64,000 nucleotides of DNA from Polymorphobacter fuscus (GCF_011927825.1 NZ_JAATJI010000002.1:372001-436000), one strand, 5' to 3'; positions 28,327-38,453 are shown, counted from the first letter of the stretch. Program-made: numbers and translations. The notes: a model not told the origin generated them from the letters alone.

Positions 28327-29972
28327 GCGGCGATGCCCAGCTTGCGCGCCAAGATGCGGCGTTCGGCGATCAGGTCGGCGGCCTTTTCGGCGACCATGAT
28401 CGTCGGCGCATTGGTGTTGCCCGACACCAGATACGGCATCACCGAGGCGTCGACGACGCGCAGCCCCTCGACGCCGTTGACGCGCAGATGGCCGTCGACC
28501 ACGGCATCGGCATCGACGCCCATGCGGCAGGTGCCGACGGGGTGATAGATGGTTTCGCCCCATTCGCGCATCGCGGCGATGGTCGACTGGCGGTCGCGGC
28601 CGGCCTCGCCGGGCCAGGTTTCGCGGATGCGATAGGCGTCGAATGCCGGCTGGCGGCCGATCTCGCGCGCCATTTCCACGCCGCGATACAGGGTTTCGAC
28701 ATCCTCCGGCGCCGTCAGGTAGCGCGGGTCGATCGCCGGATGGGCGAGCGGGTCCGGGGAGGCGAGGCGGACGGTGCCGCGACTTTCGGGGCGCAGCTGG
28801 CAGATGTGCATCTGATAGCCATGGCTGGGGTTCATCGCGCCGCGACCATGGGGGGCGCCGCGATAGGGCATGAAATGGATCTGCAGGTCGGGCGCCGCCA
28901 GCCCCTCGCGGCTCGACAGGAAGGCGCCGGTGGGCGTCGGCATATGGGCGCCGTTGCCGGTCTTGCCGAACACCCATTGGCCGAGCGCCCTGATCTTGTT
29001 GACCAGCGTCGAATTGCCGTTGAGCGTGATCGGTTGCGAACAGTCATATTGCACGATCATGTCGAGATGATCCTGCAGATTGCCGCCGACATCGGGGCTG
29101 TCGTGGAGCACGGGGACGCCCATCGCCTTCAGATGCGCCGCCGGGCCGATGCCGGACAGCATCAGCAGCTGCGGTGAGTTGACGGCGCCGCCGCACAGGA
29201 TGACTTCGCGCGCCCGGGCGGTTTCGGCGCGGCCGGCACGCTTGTAGGCGATGCCGTCGGCGCGCCGGCCGTCGAAGGTGACGCGCTCGACCTGGACATT
29301 GTCGCGGATTTCCAGATTGGGCCGCGCCTTCACCGCCGGCGTCAGATAGGCCTTGGCGGCGGAAAAACGGCTGCCGTTCTTGATCGTCGCGTCGTAGAAG
29401 CCGGCGCCTTCGAACTGGGGGCCGTTGAAATCGCTGGTGCGGCTATAGCCCGCCTGTTCGGCGGCATCGAGGAACACGTCGTTGAGGATGTGCGGCAGTG
29501 CCCCCCGCGTCGAGGTGTGGAGCGGCCCGCCGGTGCCGTGAAATTCATTCTCGCCGCGATCGCTGTCCTCCGCCTTGCGAAAATAGGGCAGCACATCGGC
29601 CCAGCCCCAGCCGGTCAGGCCCAATTGCGCCCAGCGGTCGTAATCGCTGCTGTGGCCGCGGATATAGACCATGCCGTTGATCGACGACGAGCCGCCGAGC
29701 GCCCGGCCGCGCGGCCAGTAGAGCTTGCGGTCGTTCATCGCTGTCTGCGGCTCGGTCCAGAACCCCCAGTCGAAGGGGCTCGCCTTGTCGGGGGGGATGA
29801 TCTGGGCAATGCCGCCGGGCATCTGGATCATCATGCTGTTGTCACGGCCGCCGGCTTCGATCAGCAGCACCCGCGACGTCGGGTCGGCCGACAGCCGGTT
29901 GGCGAGGACGCAGCCGGCGGAGCCGGCGCCGACGATGATGAAATCCCAGATTTGCGTGCCCGTCTCGGCCAC
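28323..29972 (-). CDS. GMC-family FAD oxidoreductase (choline dehydrogenase-like)
   Basis: FAD-dependent alcohol dehydrogenase of 549 residues. The ADP-binding motif FIIVGAGSAGCVLANRLS, the GMC signature GRALGGSSSINGMVYIRGH, the second signature GAVNSPQLLMLSGIG and the catalytic His in IYHPVGTCRMG followed by SGNTNAPTIMVAEKAADL are all visible. The GTG at 29972 is chosen because GGGGAG lies seven bases upstream; an in-frame TTG at 30026 has no such site. First gene of a three-gene operon with epoxide hydrolase and lipB. Physiological alcohol unknown. Confidence 0.92.
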   Translation of the reverse strand: MAETGTQIWDFIIVGAGSAGCVLANRLSADPTSRVLLIEAGGRDNSMMIQMPGGIAQIIPPDKASPFDWGFWTEPQTAMNDRKLYWPRGRALGGSSSINGMVYIRGHSSDYDRWAQLGLTGWGWADVLPYFRKAEDSDRGENEFHGTGGPLHTSTRGALPHILNDVFLDAAEQAGYSRTSDFNGPQFEGAGFYDATIKNGSRFSAAKAYLTPAVKARPNLEIRDNVQVERVTFDGRRADGIAYKRAGRAETARAREVILCGGAVNSPQLLMLSGIGPAAHLKAMGVPVLHDSPDVGGNLQDHLDMIVQYDCSQPITLNGNSTLVNKIRALGQWVFGKTGNGAHMPTPTGAFLSSREGLAAPDLQIHFMPYRGAPHGRGAMNPSHGYQMHICQLRPESRGTVRLASPDPLAHPAIDPRYLTAPEDVETLYRGVEMAREIGRQPAFDAYRIRETWPGEAGRDRQSTIAAMREWGETIYHPVGTCRMGVDADAVVDGHLRVNGVEGLRVVDASVMPYLVSGNTNAPTIMVAEKAADLIAERRILARKLGIAA

Positions 29973-30044
29973 CGGCGTACTCCCCAAAATATCGCTTTCG
30001 CTCAGCCTAGCCGAGCGCGCCGCCAACGCAAACGGGGCAAACTA

Positions 30045-30575
30045 TCAGGCTGGCGCGATATCGAAGCGGAAGATCGTTCCGTCCCAGCTGAAATGGCTGC
30101 GCTCGGCGGTTTCGACATGGGTCAGCGCCGGGTGGCTGGTGATGGCGCGCTGCCAGAAGGCCCGGGCGCCGCGGTTCCGGCGCATGACGGCGGCCTCCCA
30201 GCGGCCGGGGTGGCGGCTGAACAGCGTCTGCGCGGCGGCGGTGCCCACCCCCGACCGCCGGTATTTCCGCATCACGAAGAATTCGGCGATGTTGCGATCG
30301 ACCGGCGTGGCACCGTGCGGCGCGGCGTTGAGCAGGGCAAACCCCGCCAGCCGGCCATCGACGCGGAACAGCATCGGCACATGGTCGCCGGCCTGCCACC
30401 AGCGATACAGCGGAAAATCGACGACATAGCGGCCATCGTCGGCAACATCGCCATAGGATGTGCCGGCGTGAAGTTCCGAAAAATCGTGGATGTAGAGCTG
30501 GACGAGATTTTCCAGCGCCGGGCGTTCGGCCGGGCTGGCGACGGTGATGGCCAGACCGGTCACGGGGCCGGTCAC
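30045..30575 (-). CDS. GNAT-family N-acetyltransferase
   Basis: A 176-residue acetyl-CoA-dependent acyltransferase. The GNAT core is visible: beta-strands around [18 protein letters not shown], the acetyl-CoA loop [18 protein letters not shown] and the later [12 protein letters not shown] helix. The GTG start overlaps the stop of the FAD oxidoreductase gene by four bases, so it is the last gene of the BLUF / reductase / acetyltransferase operon. The substrate is not evident. Confidence 0.88.
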   Translation of the reverse strand: MTGPVTGLAITVASPAERPALENLVQLYIHDFSELHAGTSYGDVADDGRYVVDFPLYRWWQAGDHVPMLFRVDGRLAGFALLNAAPHGATPVDRNIAEFFVMRKYRRSGVGTAAAQTLFSRHPGRWEAAVMRRNRGARAFWQRAITSHPALTHVETAERSHFSWDGTIFRFDIAPA

Positions 30576-31831
30576 GCGGGCTGCGCCGGATGCGCCGGAT
30601 GCCAGGTCTTCAACGGCACATCGCCATCGGCGAGCGCTGCCGGATCGACGACGCTGCCGGCCTCGACCAGCGCCTTGCCCTGGACATAGTCGCGCACCGC
30701 ATTGACGCAATCGAGCGCGATCACCGCCCCTGCCTTGAGGTAGACGATGCTGAACGACCGCGCCGCCACATCGCCGCGCAGCACGGTGGTGTCATAGCCC
30801 GTCGACACGCCGACGGTCTGCAACCGCAGGTCATACTGGTTCGACCAGAACCACGGCACGGCATGATAGGGCCGCGGGTTGCCGGTCAGCAGCCGCGCCG
30901 CCGTCGTGGCCATGTCATTGGCATTCTGCACCGATTCGAGCCGGATGCGGGCGCCGCCGGCAAAGGCGTTGGCGTGCGCTGCGCAATCGCCGATGGCCAG
31001 GACATGCGGCAGGCTGGTGCGGCAATGGTCGTCGACAGCGACGCCGCCGGGCGGGCTGTCGGCCATCGCCGCCCCCGCGGCCGCCAGCGGCGCCACCGCC
31101 GGGACGATGCCGATACCGACGATGACGAGGTCGGCAGCGACCAGCTCGCCGTCCGCCAGCACGACGCCGGTGGCGCGGCCCGCCGTCCCGCTGACCGCCG
31201 CCACGGTGACGCCGGTGCGGACGTCGACGCCATGGGCGCGGTGTTCGGCTTCGTAAAAGGCCGACAGCACCGGCCCGGCGACGCGCGCCAGCACCCGGTC
31301 GAGCGCTTCCAGCACCACGACCGCCTTGCCGAGTTTCGACAGCACCGCCGCCGCTTCCAGCCCGATATAGCCGCCGCCGACGATGGCGATGCGGTGCGCG
31401 CCGGCAAGTTCTGCCTGCAACGCCGCGACATCGGCATGGGTGCGGATGGCATGGACGCCGCTGTAATCATGGCCGTCGCAGGTCAACCGCCGCGGCCCGC
31501 CGCCCGCCGCCCAGATGAGGTCGCCATAGCCGAAGGTTTCGCCGGTGCCGGTGGTGACCGTCCGCGCCGCCGGGTCGACGGCGATCACCTTCTGCCCGGT
31601 CAGCATCGTGACATTGCGGTCCACCCAGAACGCTGCCGGGCGGAGCAGCATGCGGGCGAAGTCCTTTTCCCCCGCCAGATAATCCTTCGACAGCGGCGGC
31701 CGTTCATAGGGCAGCTCGGGCTCCTCGCCGATCATCGCGATGCTGCCGGCAAAGCCGAGCTGGCGCAGCTGCACGGCCGCCTGCGCGCCGCCATGGCCGG
31801 CGCCGACGATGATGATGTCGAACGTCGTCAT
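30572..31831 (-). CDS. FAD-dependent NAD(P)H:ferredoxin reductase-like oxidoreductase
   Basis: A 419-residue flavoenzyme of the putidaredoxin/rhodocoxin reductase type. It has the FAD motif [19 protein letters not shown], the family segment [15 protein letters not shown], the NAD(P)H motif [18 protein letters not shown] and the second FAD motif [12 protein letters not shown]. Such enzymes pass electrons to a [2Fe-2S] ferredoxin that feeds a P450 or dioxygenase, but neither is adjacent. It overlaps the upstream BLUF gene (ATGA) and the downstream acetyltransferase gene (GTGA). Coupling to a BLUF protein is unusual and may indicate a flavin-redox signalling role (inference). Confidence 0.9.
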   Translation of the reverse strand: MTTFDIIIVGAGHGGAQAAVQLRQLGFAGSIAMIGEEPELPYERPPLSKDYLAGEKDFARMLLRPAAFWVDRNVTMLTGQKVIAVDPAARTVTTGTGETFGYGDLIWAAGGGPRRLTCDGHDYSGVHAIRTHADVAALQAELAGAHRIAIVGGGYIGLEAAAVLSKLGKAVVVLEALDRVLARVAGPVLSAFYEAEHRAHGVDVRTGVTVAAVSGTAGRATGVVLADGELVAADLVIVGIGIVPAVAPLAAAGAAMADSPPGGVAVDDHCRTSLPHVLAIGDCAAHANAFAGGARIRLESVQNANDMATTAARLLTGNPRPYHAVPWFWSNQYDLRLQTVGVSTGYDTTVLRGDVAARSFSIVYLKAGAVIALDCVNAVRDYVQGKALVEAGSVVDPAALADGDVPLKTWHPAHPAQPA

Positions 31832-32229
31832 GCCGTGGCACTTTCCTTGACGCGGGCGAACACGGCGCCAAGCTCGGCGACGCTGGCACGGTCGAGCGCG
31901 CCGTCACCCACCGCCCGCTCGTCCCATAGCCAGCTTTGCGCCGGGTCGTCGTGCATCGTCCATTCGGGGAACAGCCGGGCCTCGACGGCGGCCAGCGACA
32001 GCTGCCTGACCGCCAGGTGACGATTGTCGCGCCTGATCCGGGCAAAGGTCGCCAGCAACGCCGGCTCGGGCCCCTCCAGCAGCTGCAGATACAGGTCGCC
32101 GCGGACGATCAGGGCGCCCGTCAGCCCGTCGCGGGCGTTGTTGCGGCGTGCCTGCAGCAGGATGCCGTTCAGCATGGCGTCGTCGAAGCCGAAGGGCTGC
32201 GAATAATAGATAAGCTGCGTCAGCGTCAT
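31828..32229 (-). CDS. BLUF-domain blue-light sensor protein
   Basis: A 133-residue single-domain BLUF protein that should bind FAD and sense blue light. All expected flavin residues are present: Tyr8 (QLIYYSQ), Asn31 ([11 protein letters not shown]), Gln49 (LYLQLLEG), Trp90 and Met92 (FPEWTMHDD). The protein has about 35 residues after the core, enough for the two capping helices of short BLUF proteins such as PixD. It heads an operon with a ferredoxin-reductase-like flavoenzyme and an acetyltransferase. There is no EAL or cyclase output domain, so signalling is by protein contact. Confidence 0.92.
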   Translation of the reverse strand: MTLTQLIYYSQPFGFDDAMLNGILLQARRNNARDGLTGALIVRGDLYLQLLEGPEPALLATFARIRRDNRHLAVRQLSLAAVEARLFPEWTMHDDPAQSWLWDERAVGDGALDRASVAELGAVFARVKESATA

Positions 32230-32327
32230 GCGAGGCCCCCGGACCGTGTGGCCGCCACCATGCCTTACCCGCGCCGTGGCGCAAAGCCGCCCTTCACAAT
32301 CATCGCCCGCGCTGCCACAGCTGCACC

Positions 32328-33203
32328 ATGGATCTGTCGCGACATCCGGATGCCGCCGCCTGGGGGCATCTCGTCCGCCGCACGCCGCTGGTGCGGCGGT
32401 TGCTGGCGCACAATCCGTCGCCGTTCACCTATACCGGCACCGGAACCTTCGTCGTCGGCGCCGGCGGCACCGTCGCGGTCATCGATCCGGGCCCTGCCGA
32501 TCCGGCGCATGTCGCCGCGCTGGTCGCGGCCCTGCGCGGCGAGACCGTCAGCCACATCGTCATCACCCATACCCACATGGACCACAGCCCGGCGGCGCCG
32601 GCGCTGAAGGCCGCCACCGGCGCGATGATTGTCGGCTGCGCGCCGCTGGCACTCGCCGACGATGGCCCGCGCGCCGATGCCGGCTTCGATGCCGGCTATG
32701 CCCCCGACCAGGTGCTGGCGGACGGTGACAGCGTTGCGGGGCCGGGCTGGACGCTGACGGCGGTGGCGACGCCGGGCCATACCTCCAACCACCTCTGCTT
32801 CGCGCTGCCGGAGGAAAAGGCGCTGTTCAGCGGCGACCATGTCATGGGCTGGTCGACGACCGTCGTCGCGCCGCCGGATGGCGACATGGCGGCCTATATG
32901 GCCAGCCTGAAAAAGCTGCTCGACCGCGACGACGCCATCTACCACCCGACGCACGGCGAGCCGGTGACCGACCCGCAGCGCTTCGTCCGCGGCCTCATCA
33001 CCCACCGCAAGCAGCGCGAGACGCAGATCCTGAAGCTGCTCGGCGCCGGCCCCCAGACGATCCCGGCGATGGTGGCGGTGATGTACGCCATGGTCGACAA
33101 GGGCCTCCACCCCGCCGCCGGCCGATCGGTGCTGGCCCATCTCATCGACCTGCGCAACCGCGGCCTGGTGGCGGATACCGGCGCCGAATGGCGCCTGCGC
33201 TGA
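32328..33203 (+). CDS. Metallo-beta-lactamase-fold hydrolase (LACTB2-like)
   Basis: A 291-residue dinuclear-zinc hydrolase. Metal ligands are visible in THTHMDHS, TPGHTSNHL, FSGDHVMG and the final PTHGEP. A C-terminal winged-helix-like region (about 225-290), as in the LACTB2 and glyoxalase-like group, follows. It starts about 100 bases from the divergent BLUF gene. Substrate cannot be predicted; RNA, thioester and lactone hydrolases share this fold. Confidence 0.88.
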   Translation: MDLSRHPDAAAWGHLVRRTPLVRRLLAHNPSPFTYTGTGTFVVGAGGTVAVIDPGPADPAHVAALVAALRGETVSHIVITHTHMDHSPAAPALKAATGAMIVGCAPLALADDGPRADAGFDAGYAPDQVLADGDSVAGPGWTLTAVATPGHTSNHLCFALPEEKALFSGDHVMGWSTTVVAPPDGDMAAYMASLKKLLDRDDAIYHPTHGEPVTDPQRFVRGLITHRKQRETQILKLLGAGPQTIPAMVAVMYAMVDKGLHPAAGRSVLAHLIDLRNRGLVADTGAEWRLR

Positions 33204-33204
33204 A

Positions 33205-33336
33205 ACCTCTCCCGCCTGCGGGAGAGGTCGAGAGACGGCGAAGCCGGCCCGGGTGAGGGTGCTCCGCCTCGGAGATGACGCACACCCTCACCCGCCGCGC
33301 TGGCGCGCGAGTCGCCTCTCCCGCAGGCGGGAGAGG
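33205..33336. repeat. Nested inverted-repeat element
   Basis: Between the MBL-fold gene and nadA lies a compound repeat. Two near-identical hairpins (33205-33228 and 33315-33336), each made of CCTCTCCCGC and its complement, flank an inner 11-bp inverted repeat (GGGTGAGGGTG at 33251-33261, complement at 33283-33293). The whole can fold as one long stem. It resembles REP-type intergenic elements; it may also terminate the upstream gene. Only 55 bases separate it from the nadA start. Confidence 0.75.
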
Positions 33337-33391
33337 GTGACGCCGTCCGTTCCACCCCCTATATCCGCCAAAATCCTGGAGCACTTCACGC

Positions 33392-34390
33392 ATGGACGCA
33401 CGTCTCAACCCGCTGGGCGGCCTCGGTATCCCGGCGCTCGACCTGAAGGCCGAGATCAACCGGCTGCGGACCGAAAAGAACGCCGTCATCCTCGCGCATT
33501 ATTACCAGGACCCGGCGCTGCAGGACATTGCCGACTTCGTCGGTGACAGCCTCGACCTCAGCCGCAAGGCGGCGGACACCGATGCCGATGTCATCGCCTT
33601 TTGCGGCGTCAAGTTCATGGCCGAAGTCGCCAAGATCCTGTCGCCGCAGAAGACCGTCGTGCTGCCCGACCTCAAGGCCGGCTGCAGCCTCGAGGACTCG
33701 TGCCCGCCTGAAGATTTCGCGCGCTTCCGCCGCGCCCACCCCGACCACATCAGCCTGACCTATATCAACTGCTCGGCCGCGGTGAAGGCGGAGAGCGACA
33801 TTATCGTGACGTCCTCCTCGGCCGAAAAGATCATCAACCAGTTGCCCGCCGACCAGAAGATCCTGTTCGCCCCCGACAAGCATCTCGGCGCCTGGCTCAA
33901 CCGCAAGACCGGCCGCGACATGCTGCTGTGGGACGGCACCTGCATCGTCCACGAACGCTTTTCGGTGACCGAACTCCTGAAGCTCAAGGCGCAGCACCCG
34001 GCAGCGCCGGTGCTCGCCCACCCCGAATGCCCGGTCGGCATCCTCGACCTCGCACACTATGTCGGCGCGACCAGCGGCATCCTCAACTATGCGCTCAACA
34101 GCCCGGAACCGGTGGTGATCGTCGCCACCGAGCCCAATATCATCCATCAGATGCAGTTGAAGGCGCCGCACAAGACTTTCATCGGTGCGCCGGGCGCCGA
34201 CGGCAATTGCGGCTGCAACATGTGCCCGTTCATGGCGCTCAACACGATGGAAAAACTGTATCTTTCGCTGCGCAACCTGTCGCCGCAGATCGAGGTGCCC
34301 GAGGATGTGCGCGTCAAGGCCAAGGTCTCGCTCGACCGCATGCTGGCGATGGCCGGCGCGGTGACGGCGGTGCGGGTGACGGGGGACTAG
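33392..34390 (+). CDS. nadA: Quinolinate synthase
   Basis: Cytoplasmic [4Fe-4S] enzyme condensing iminoaspartate with dihydroxyacetone phosphate to quinolinate in NAD synthesis. The 332 residues contain [19 protein letters not shown], the cluster Cys residues in [18 protein letters not shown] and [12 protein letters not shown], and the [12 protein letters not shown] helix. nadC lies 4.2 kb downstream on the same strand, but nadB (L-aspartate oxidase) is not in the window and unrelated genes lie between. Confidence 0.96.
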   Translation: MDARLNPLGGLGIPALDLKAEINRLRTEKNAVILAHYYQDPALQDIADFVGDSLDLSRKAADTDADVIAFCGVKFMAEVAKILSPQKTVVLPDLKAGCSLEDSCPPEDFARFRRAHPDHISLTYINCSAAVKAESDIIVTSSSAEKIINQLPADQKILFAPDKHLGAWLNRKTGRDMLLWDGTCIVHERFSVTELLKLKAQHPAAPVLAHPECPVGILDLAHYVGATSGILNYALNSPEPVVIVATEPNIIHQMQLKAPHKTFIGAPGADGNCGCNMCPFMALNTMEKLYLSLRNLSPQIEVPEDVRVKAKVSLDRMLAMAGAVTAVRVTGD

Positions 34391-34424
34391 GCGCGGGGCA
34401 TCGAACGCCGGCGATTCTCGCCCG

Positions 34425-34790
34425 CTAGAGCACCACCACCGGCGTGAAGCCGCCGAAGATCATCCGTTTGGCATCGAACGGCATGGGATTGACCGCCGGG
34501 TCCATGCGCGGATCCGACATGCTTTCGTCCATCATCCACGCCATCGCCGCGTCGCGCGTCGCCTTGTCGGGCCATTCGATCCAGCTGAAGACGACGCTTT
34601 CCTCGGGCGTCGCCTGCACGGCGCGGCGGAAATCGGTGACCTTGCCGTCGGGCACATCGTCTTCCCAGCATTCGAAGATCCGCGTCGCGCCTTTTTCGAT
34701 GAACACCGGATCGGCCCTGGCCGCATGGTCGATAAAGGCCTGGCGGTTGGCGGTCGGCACCGCGATGACGAAGCCGTCGATATAGCTCAT
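34425..34790 (-). CDS. DUF1428 family protein
   Basis: A 121-residue small cytoplasmic protein of the DUF1428 (E. coli YbaA-like) family, a dimeric alpha-beta barrel. The family landmarks YIDGFVIAVPTANRQAF, FECWEDDVPDGKVTDF, ESVVFSWIEWPDKATRDAA and RMIFGGFTPVV are visible. GGAGAGG precedes the ATG. It is an isolated gene convergent with nadA. No biochemical role is established for the family. Confidence 0.9.
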   Translation of the reverse strand: MSYIDGFVIAVPTANRQAFIDHAARADPVFIEKGATRIFECWEDDVPDGKVTDFRRAVQATPEESVVFSWIEWPDKATRDAAMAWMMDESMSDPRMDPAVNPMPFDAKRMIFGGFTPVVVL

Positions 34791-34975
34791 GGTCCTCTCC
34801 CGATGTTCAGGCGGTACTGGATTGCCGCGATCATAGCGCAATTCGGCGCACATTGCTTCTCCTCCGCCTGTCTTGTGGGCGCCTGGAAGCGGCAGGCCGG
34901 CTTGCCTATCCCGGCCCGGCCCCGCAAAAGAGGCGCCATGCCCGGACCTGCCCCCCATCCCACCGGCCGCGCCTG

Positions 34976-36562
34976 ATGGACACGCCTGTCGCGCCCGAAA
35001 ACCGAACCGGCCGGGGGCTGCGGATGTCGCCGATCTATCGCTGGTGGCGCCGATCGATCGTCGAGCCTGTCGACCACGAAGCCGTGTTTGCGCGCGTGCT
35101 CGACGAAAGCGGCCCGTCCGCCCGCTACATCTTCATGATCATGATGTCGGCCGGCATCGCCGTGCTCGGCCTGCTGCTGTCGTCGCCGGCCGTGGTCATC
35201 GGGGCGATGCTCATTTCCCCGCTGATGAGCCCGATCCTGGGGCTGGGATTCGCGCTGGCGCTGTTCGATTTCCGCGAGCTGCGCCGGGCGCTGTCGGCGC
35301 TGGTCCTCGGCACCGTCGCCGCGCTGCTGTTCACGGCGCTGATCGTGTCGCTGTCGCCGCTGCAGGCGCCGACCCCCGAAATCCTGGCGCGGACCAGCCC
35401 CAATCTGTTCGATCTGCTCGTCGCGCTGTTCGCGGCGCTGGCCGGCACCTTCGCCATCATCCGCGGGCGCGGTGAAACCATCGTCGGGGTGGCGATCGCG
35501 ACGGCGCTGATGCCGCCGCTCGCCGTCGTCGGCTATGGCCTCGCCACCCGCAGCATGCCGATCATGGGCGGCGCGCTCGCGTTGTTCGTCACCAACTTCG
35601 TCACCATCGCGCTTGCCGCCATGGTCACGGCGCGCTTCTATGGCTTCGGCCACCATCTGTCGCGCCGGCAAAGCTGGGCGCAGACGGTCATCCTGATCCT
35701 CGTGTTCGTCGGCATGTCGATCCCGCTCGGCATTTCGCTGACCCGGATCGCCGGCGAGGCGGTGACCGCCGGCAAGGTCCGCACCTTCCTGTCGGGCCGC
35801 TTCGGCGACCGGGCGCGCGTCACCCAGCTCGATATCGATTTCAGCCATGCGCCGCTGTCGGTCCGCTCCGTCGTCATCGCGCCGCGCTCGCGGGCGATCA
35901 GCAGCGCCCAGCTGCAGGACGATCTCGGTGACGTGCTCGGCCGGCCGGTCTCGCTGCAGATCGATCAGGTCCTGCTCGATCCGGGGGCCGGCGCGGTCGA
36001 AACCCAGCGCGCCGAGCTGCAATCGGCATCGGCCAACGCCGCCCGGGACATCGCCGCCGCCGCTGCGGTCACCCGGCTGGTGGCGATGGCGGCCGGTGTG
36101 CCCGAAGATGCGGTGACCATCGATCGCGACCATCGCCGGGTGACGGCCTTTGCGGCGGCGCTGCCGGGGGCGCCGCTCGAAGCCTATTTCACCATCGAAC
36201 AACGGGCCAGCACCGCCGCCGAAGGCTGGGTGGTGACGCTGGTTCCCCCCGTCACGGCGCTGCCGCGAATCGCCTTTGCCAACAATGTCGACACGCTCGA
36301 TCCGGCAGCGGTCCGCGCCGTCGACCTGTCGATCTGGGCAGCCCGGCACTGGAACAGCCCGGCGCTGGGGGTTCCCGGCCTGCCGGCCGACGCGGCCGCC
36401 GTCCGCCAACCGACGCTGGCGCAGCGGCGGGCACTGGCGATCGCCAGCGTGCTGCGCGAACAGGGCATCACCGCCGTGCCGGCGCCGGCGGCGGGCCAGG
36501 CGTTCCAGCTCCTGCTGGGCGTGCCGCAGCCGCGGCCAGAGGCAGCAGGGCCGCCCGCTTGA
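34976..36562 (+). CDS. DUF389 family membrane protein
   Basis: A 528-residue inner-membrane protein. The N-terminal half has the DUF389 core: about six membrane helices from residue 48 to 240 with AMLISPLMSPILGLGFAL and GVAIATALMPPLAVVGYGLA, the most conserved segments. The C-terminal half (about 270-528) is soluble, contains alternating alpha/beta segments and would lie in the cytoplasm or periplasm. The start is an ATG near a rightward shift from the divergent DUF1428 gene. Function of the family is unknown; a transport or regulatory role is guessed from topology. Confidence 0.85.
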   Translation: MDTPVAPENRTGRGLRMSPIYRWWRRSIVEPVDHEAVFARVLDESGPSARYIFMIMMSAGIAVLGLLLSSPAVVIGAMLISPLMSPILGLGFALALFDFRELRRALSALVLGTVAALLFTALIVSLSPLQAPTPEILARTSPNLFDLLVALFAALAGTFAIIRGRGETIVGVAIATALMPPLAVVGYGLATRSMPIMGGALALFVTNFVTIALAAMVTARFYGFGHHLSRRQSWAQTVILILVFVGMSIPLGISLTRIAGEAVTAGKVRTFLSGRFGDRARVTQLDIDFSHAPLSVRSVVIAPRSRAISSAQLQDDLGDVLGRPVSLQIDQVLLDPGAGAVETQRAELQSASANAARDIAAAAAVTRLVAMAAGVPEDAVTIDRDHRRVTAFAAALPGAPLEAYFTIEQRASTAAEGWVVTLVPPVTALPRIAFANNVDTLDPAAVRAVDLSIWAARHWNSPALGVPGLPADAAAVRQPTLAQRRALAIASVLREQGITAVPAPAAGQAFQLLLGVPQPRPEAAGPPA

Positions 36563-36719
36563 AATCGCCCGCACGGCGATTCCGCCCCTTGCCGAACCGC
36601 GCCAGTCCCCCGATAGCCACGGTGCGGCGGCGTTGTTGCGGACAGGTGATTTTCGGATGAAACAGCGTGCGTGCGGCACGGCGGGCGTGCAGCCGGCGCG
36701 GCAAGCGGCGCGCTGACCC

Positions 36720-38453
36720 GTGCCCGACGCAGTCCTCAGTGCGCTCGTCCTCGTCTGCGCGCTCGCCATGTTCGTGTCCGAACGGATCCGGCACGACCTG
36801 GTCGCCTTGCTGGCGCTGCTGGCGTGCGTGCTGCTGGGCCTGGTGCCGCCCGGGGCCGCCTTTTCGGGCTTTTCGGACCCGGCCGTGATCGCGGTCGCGG
36901 CGATCCTGGTGGTCGGCCGCGCCGTCGAACTGTCGGGGGTCGCGGCGAGCATCGCCCGCGTCGCCATCCCCGCCCGCGCCGGCTTCGGGGTCCGCCTGTC
37001 GGGATTGCTCGTCGTCGCGGCGCTGCTCTCGGCCTTCATGAACAACATCGCGGCGCTGGTCATCACCATGCCCATCGCCACGGCCATCGCCCGCCAGGCA
37101 AAGCGATCGCCGGCGGCAACGCTGATGCCGCTGGCCTTTGCGACCATTCTCGGCGGCATGACGACGTTGATCGGCACGCCCGCCAACCTCATTCTGTCCT
37201 CGGTGCGCGAACAGTCGCTCGGTTCGCCGTTCGGCTTTTTCACCATGACTCCCGTCGGCGTCGCCGTCGCGGTGGTCGGGCTCGGTTATCTGGTGCTGGT
37301 CGGGTGGCGGCTGCTGCCGGTGCGGGCGTCGGCCGAACGCGAATCGCGGCCGCCGTGGCGCGTCTATGAACTCGCCGTGCCGGCAGGGTTCGGATCGGTG
37401 TCGATGCAGGCGCTGCGCCATCAGCTGCGGGGCGCAGCGACGCGGTTGCTGGCGGTCACCCGGTCGGGGGCGGGGGTGTCGCTGGACCATGATTTGCCGG
37501 TGGAACCGCAGGACCGGCTGCTGCTGCTGTCGCGCAACAACCAGTGGGAAACCGCCGAGACCATGGGGCTGGTCGCCGATGCCCAGCCGGGGGTGTCGGC
37601 CGATGCCGTCACCGCGCGGGTGGTGGTGGCGCACGGCTCGCTTCTCATCGGCCTGCCGCACGCCGATGTCGCGCTGCGCAGCGACAATCGCGTTTCGGTC
37701 GTCGGCGCCGGCCCGCGCGCCGCCCGGCTCCGGATGCCGCTGCGCAGCCTGTCGATCGAGGCCGGCGACCAGCTTTTCGTGCGCGGGGAACCAGCAGCGA
37801 TCGCCAGCTTCGCGACCCGCGCCCGCCTGCTGGAAATCGACCGCATCGACCCCGTCCCGGTGGCGAAGGTGACGGCGGGGCTGATCCTGGCGGTGTTCGG
37901 CATCGCCATCGCCGCCATCGTCTTCGGCGGCGTGTCCCCCGCCATCGCCTTTGTCGCCGCCGCCATCGTTCTCGCCGCGACCCGGCTGATCCCGACCGGC
38001 GAAATCTATCGCTCGATCGACTGGAGCGTCATCGTGCTGCTCGGCGCGATGATTCCGGTCGGCGAAAGCTTCCAGACCAGCGGCGCCGCCGCCATTGCCG
38101 CCCGCCTGCTCAGCCAGTCGCTTGCCGACATGCCGCTGTTCGTCATCCTGGCCGCGGTGTGCAGCGTCACCATGCTGCTGTCGATCTTCCTCAACAATGT
38201 CGCGACCGCGATCATCATGGGGCCATTGGCGATCGACGTGGCGCAGCTGCTCGGTGTCGCGCCCGACGCCGCGCTGCTGGCGGTGCTGATCGGCGCCTCG
38301 GCCGACTTCCTCACCCCGATCGGCCATCAGAACAATCTGCTGGTGATGGGGCCGGGGGGCTATCGCTTCACCGATTACGCGCGCGTCGGCGGCATCCTCG
38401 TCGTGCTCGTCATCTGCGTCGCTGCCGCCACCCTGACGTTCCTCTATGGCTGA
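36720..38453 (+). CDS. DASS/SLC13-type anion transporter with RCK_C domains
   Basis: A 577-residue inner-membrane sodium- or proton-coupled anion transporter of the divalent anion symporter / ArsB-like group. Two repeats each carry the substrate hairpin: SAFMNNIAALVITMPIA with GGMTTLIGTPANLI, and IFLNNVATAIIMGPLA with TPIGHQNNLLVMGPGGY. Between them (about 215-375) are two soluble TrkA-C (RCK_C) domains, a common arrangement in this family that may gate transport. The start is GTG. Substrate is unknown; sulfate, dicarboxylate or arsenite-like anions are the family range. Confidence 0.88.
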   Translation: MPDAVLSALVLVCALAMFVSERIRHDLVALLALLACVLLGLVPPGAAFSGFSDPAVIAVAAILVVGRAVELSGVAASIARVAIPARAGFGVRLSGLLVVAALLSAFMNNIAALVITMPIATAIARQAKRSPAATLMPLAFATILGGMTTLIGTPANLILSSVREQSLGSPFGFFTMTPVGVAVAVVGLGYLVLVGWRLLPVRASAERESRPPWRVYELAVPAGFGSVSMQALRHQLRGAATRLLAVTRSGAGVSLDHDLPVEPQDRLLLLSRNNQWETAETMGLVADAQPGVSADAVTARVVVAHGSLLIGLPHADVALRSDNRVSVVGAGPRAARLRMPLRSLSIEAGDQLFVRGEPAAIASFATRARLLEIDRIDPVPVAKVTAGLILAVFGIAIAAIVFGGVSPAIAFVAAAIVLAATRLIPTGEIYRSIDWSVIVLLGAMIPVGESFQTSGAAAIAARLLSQSLADMPLFVILAAVCSVTMLLSIFLNNVATAIIMGPLAIDVAQLLGVAPDAALLAVLIGASADFLTPIGHQNNLLVMGPGGYRFTDYARVGGILVVLVICVAAATLTFLYG

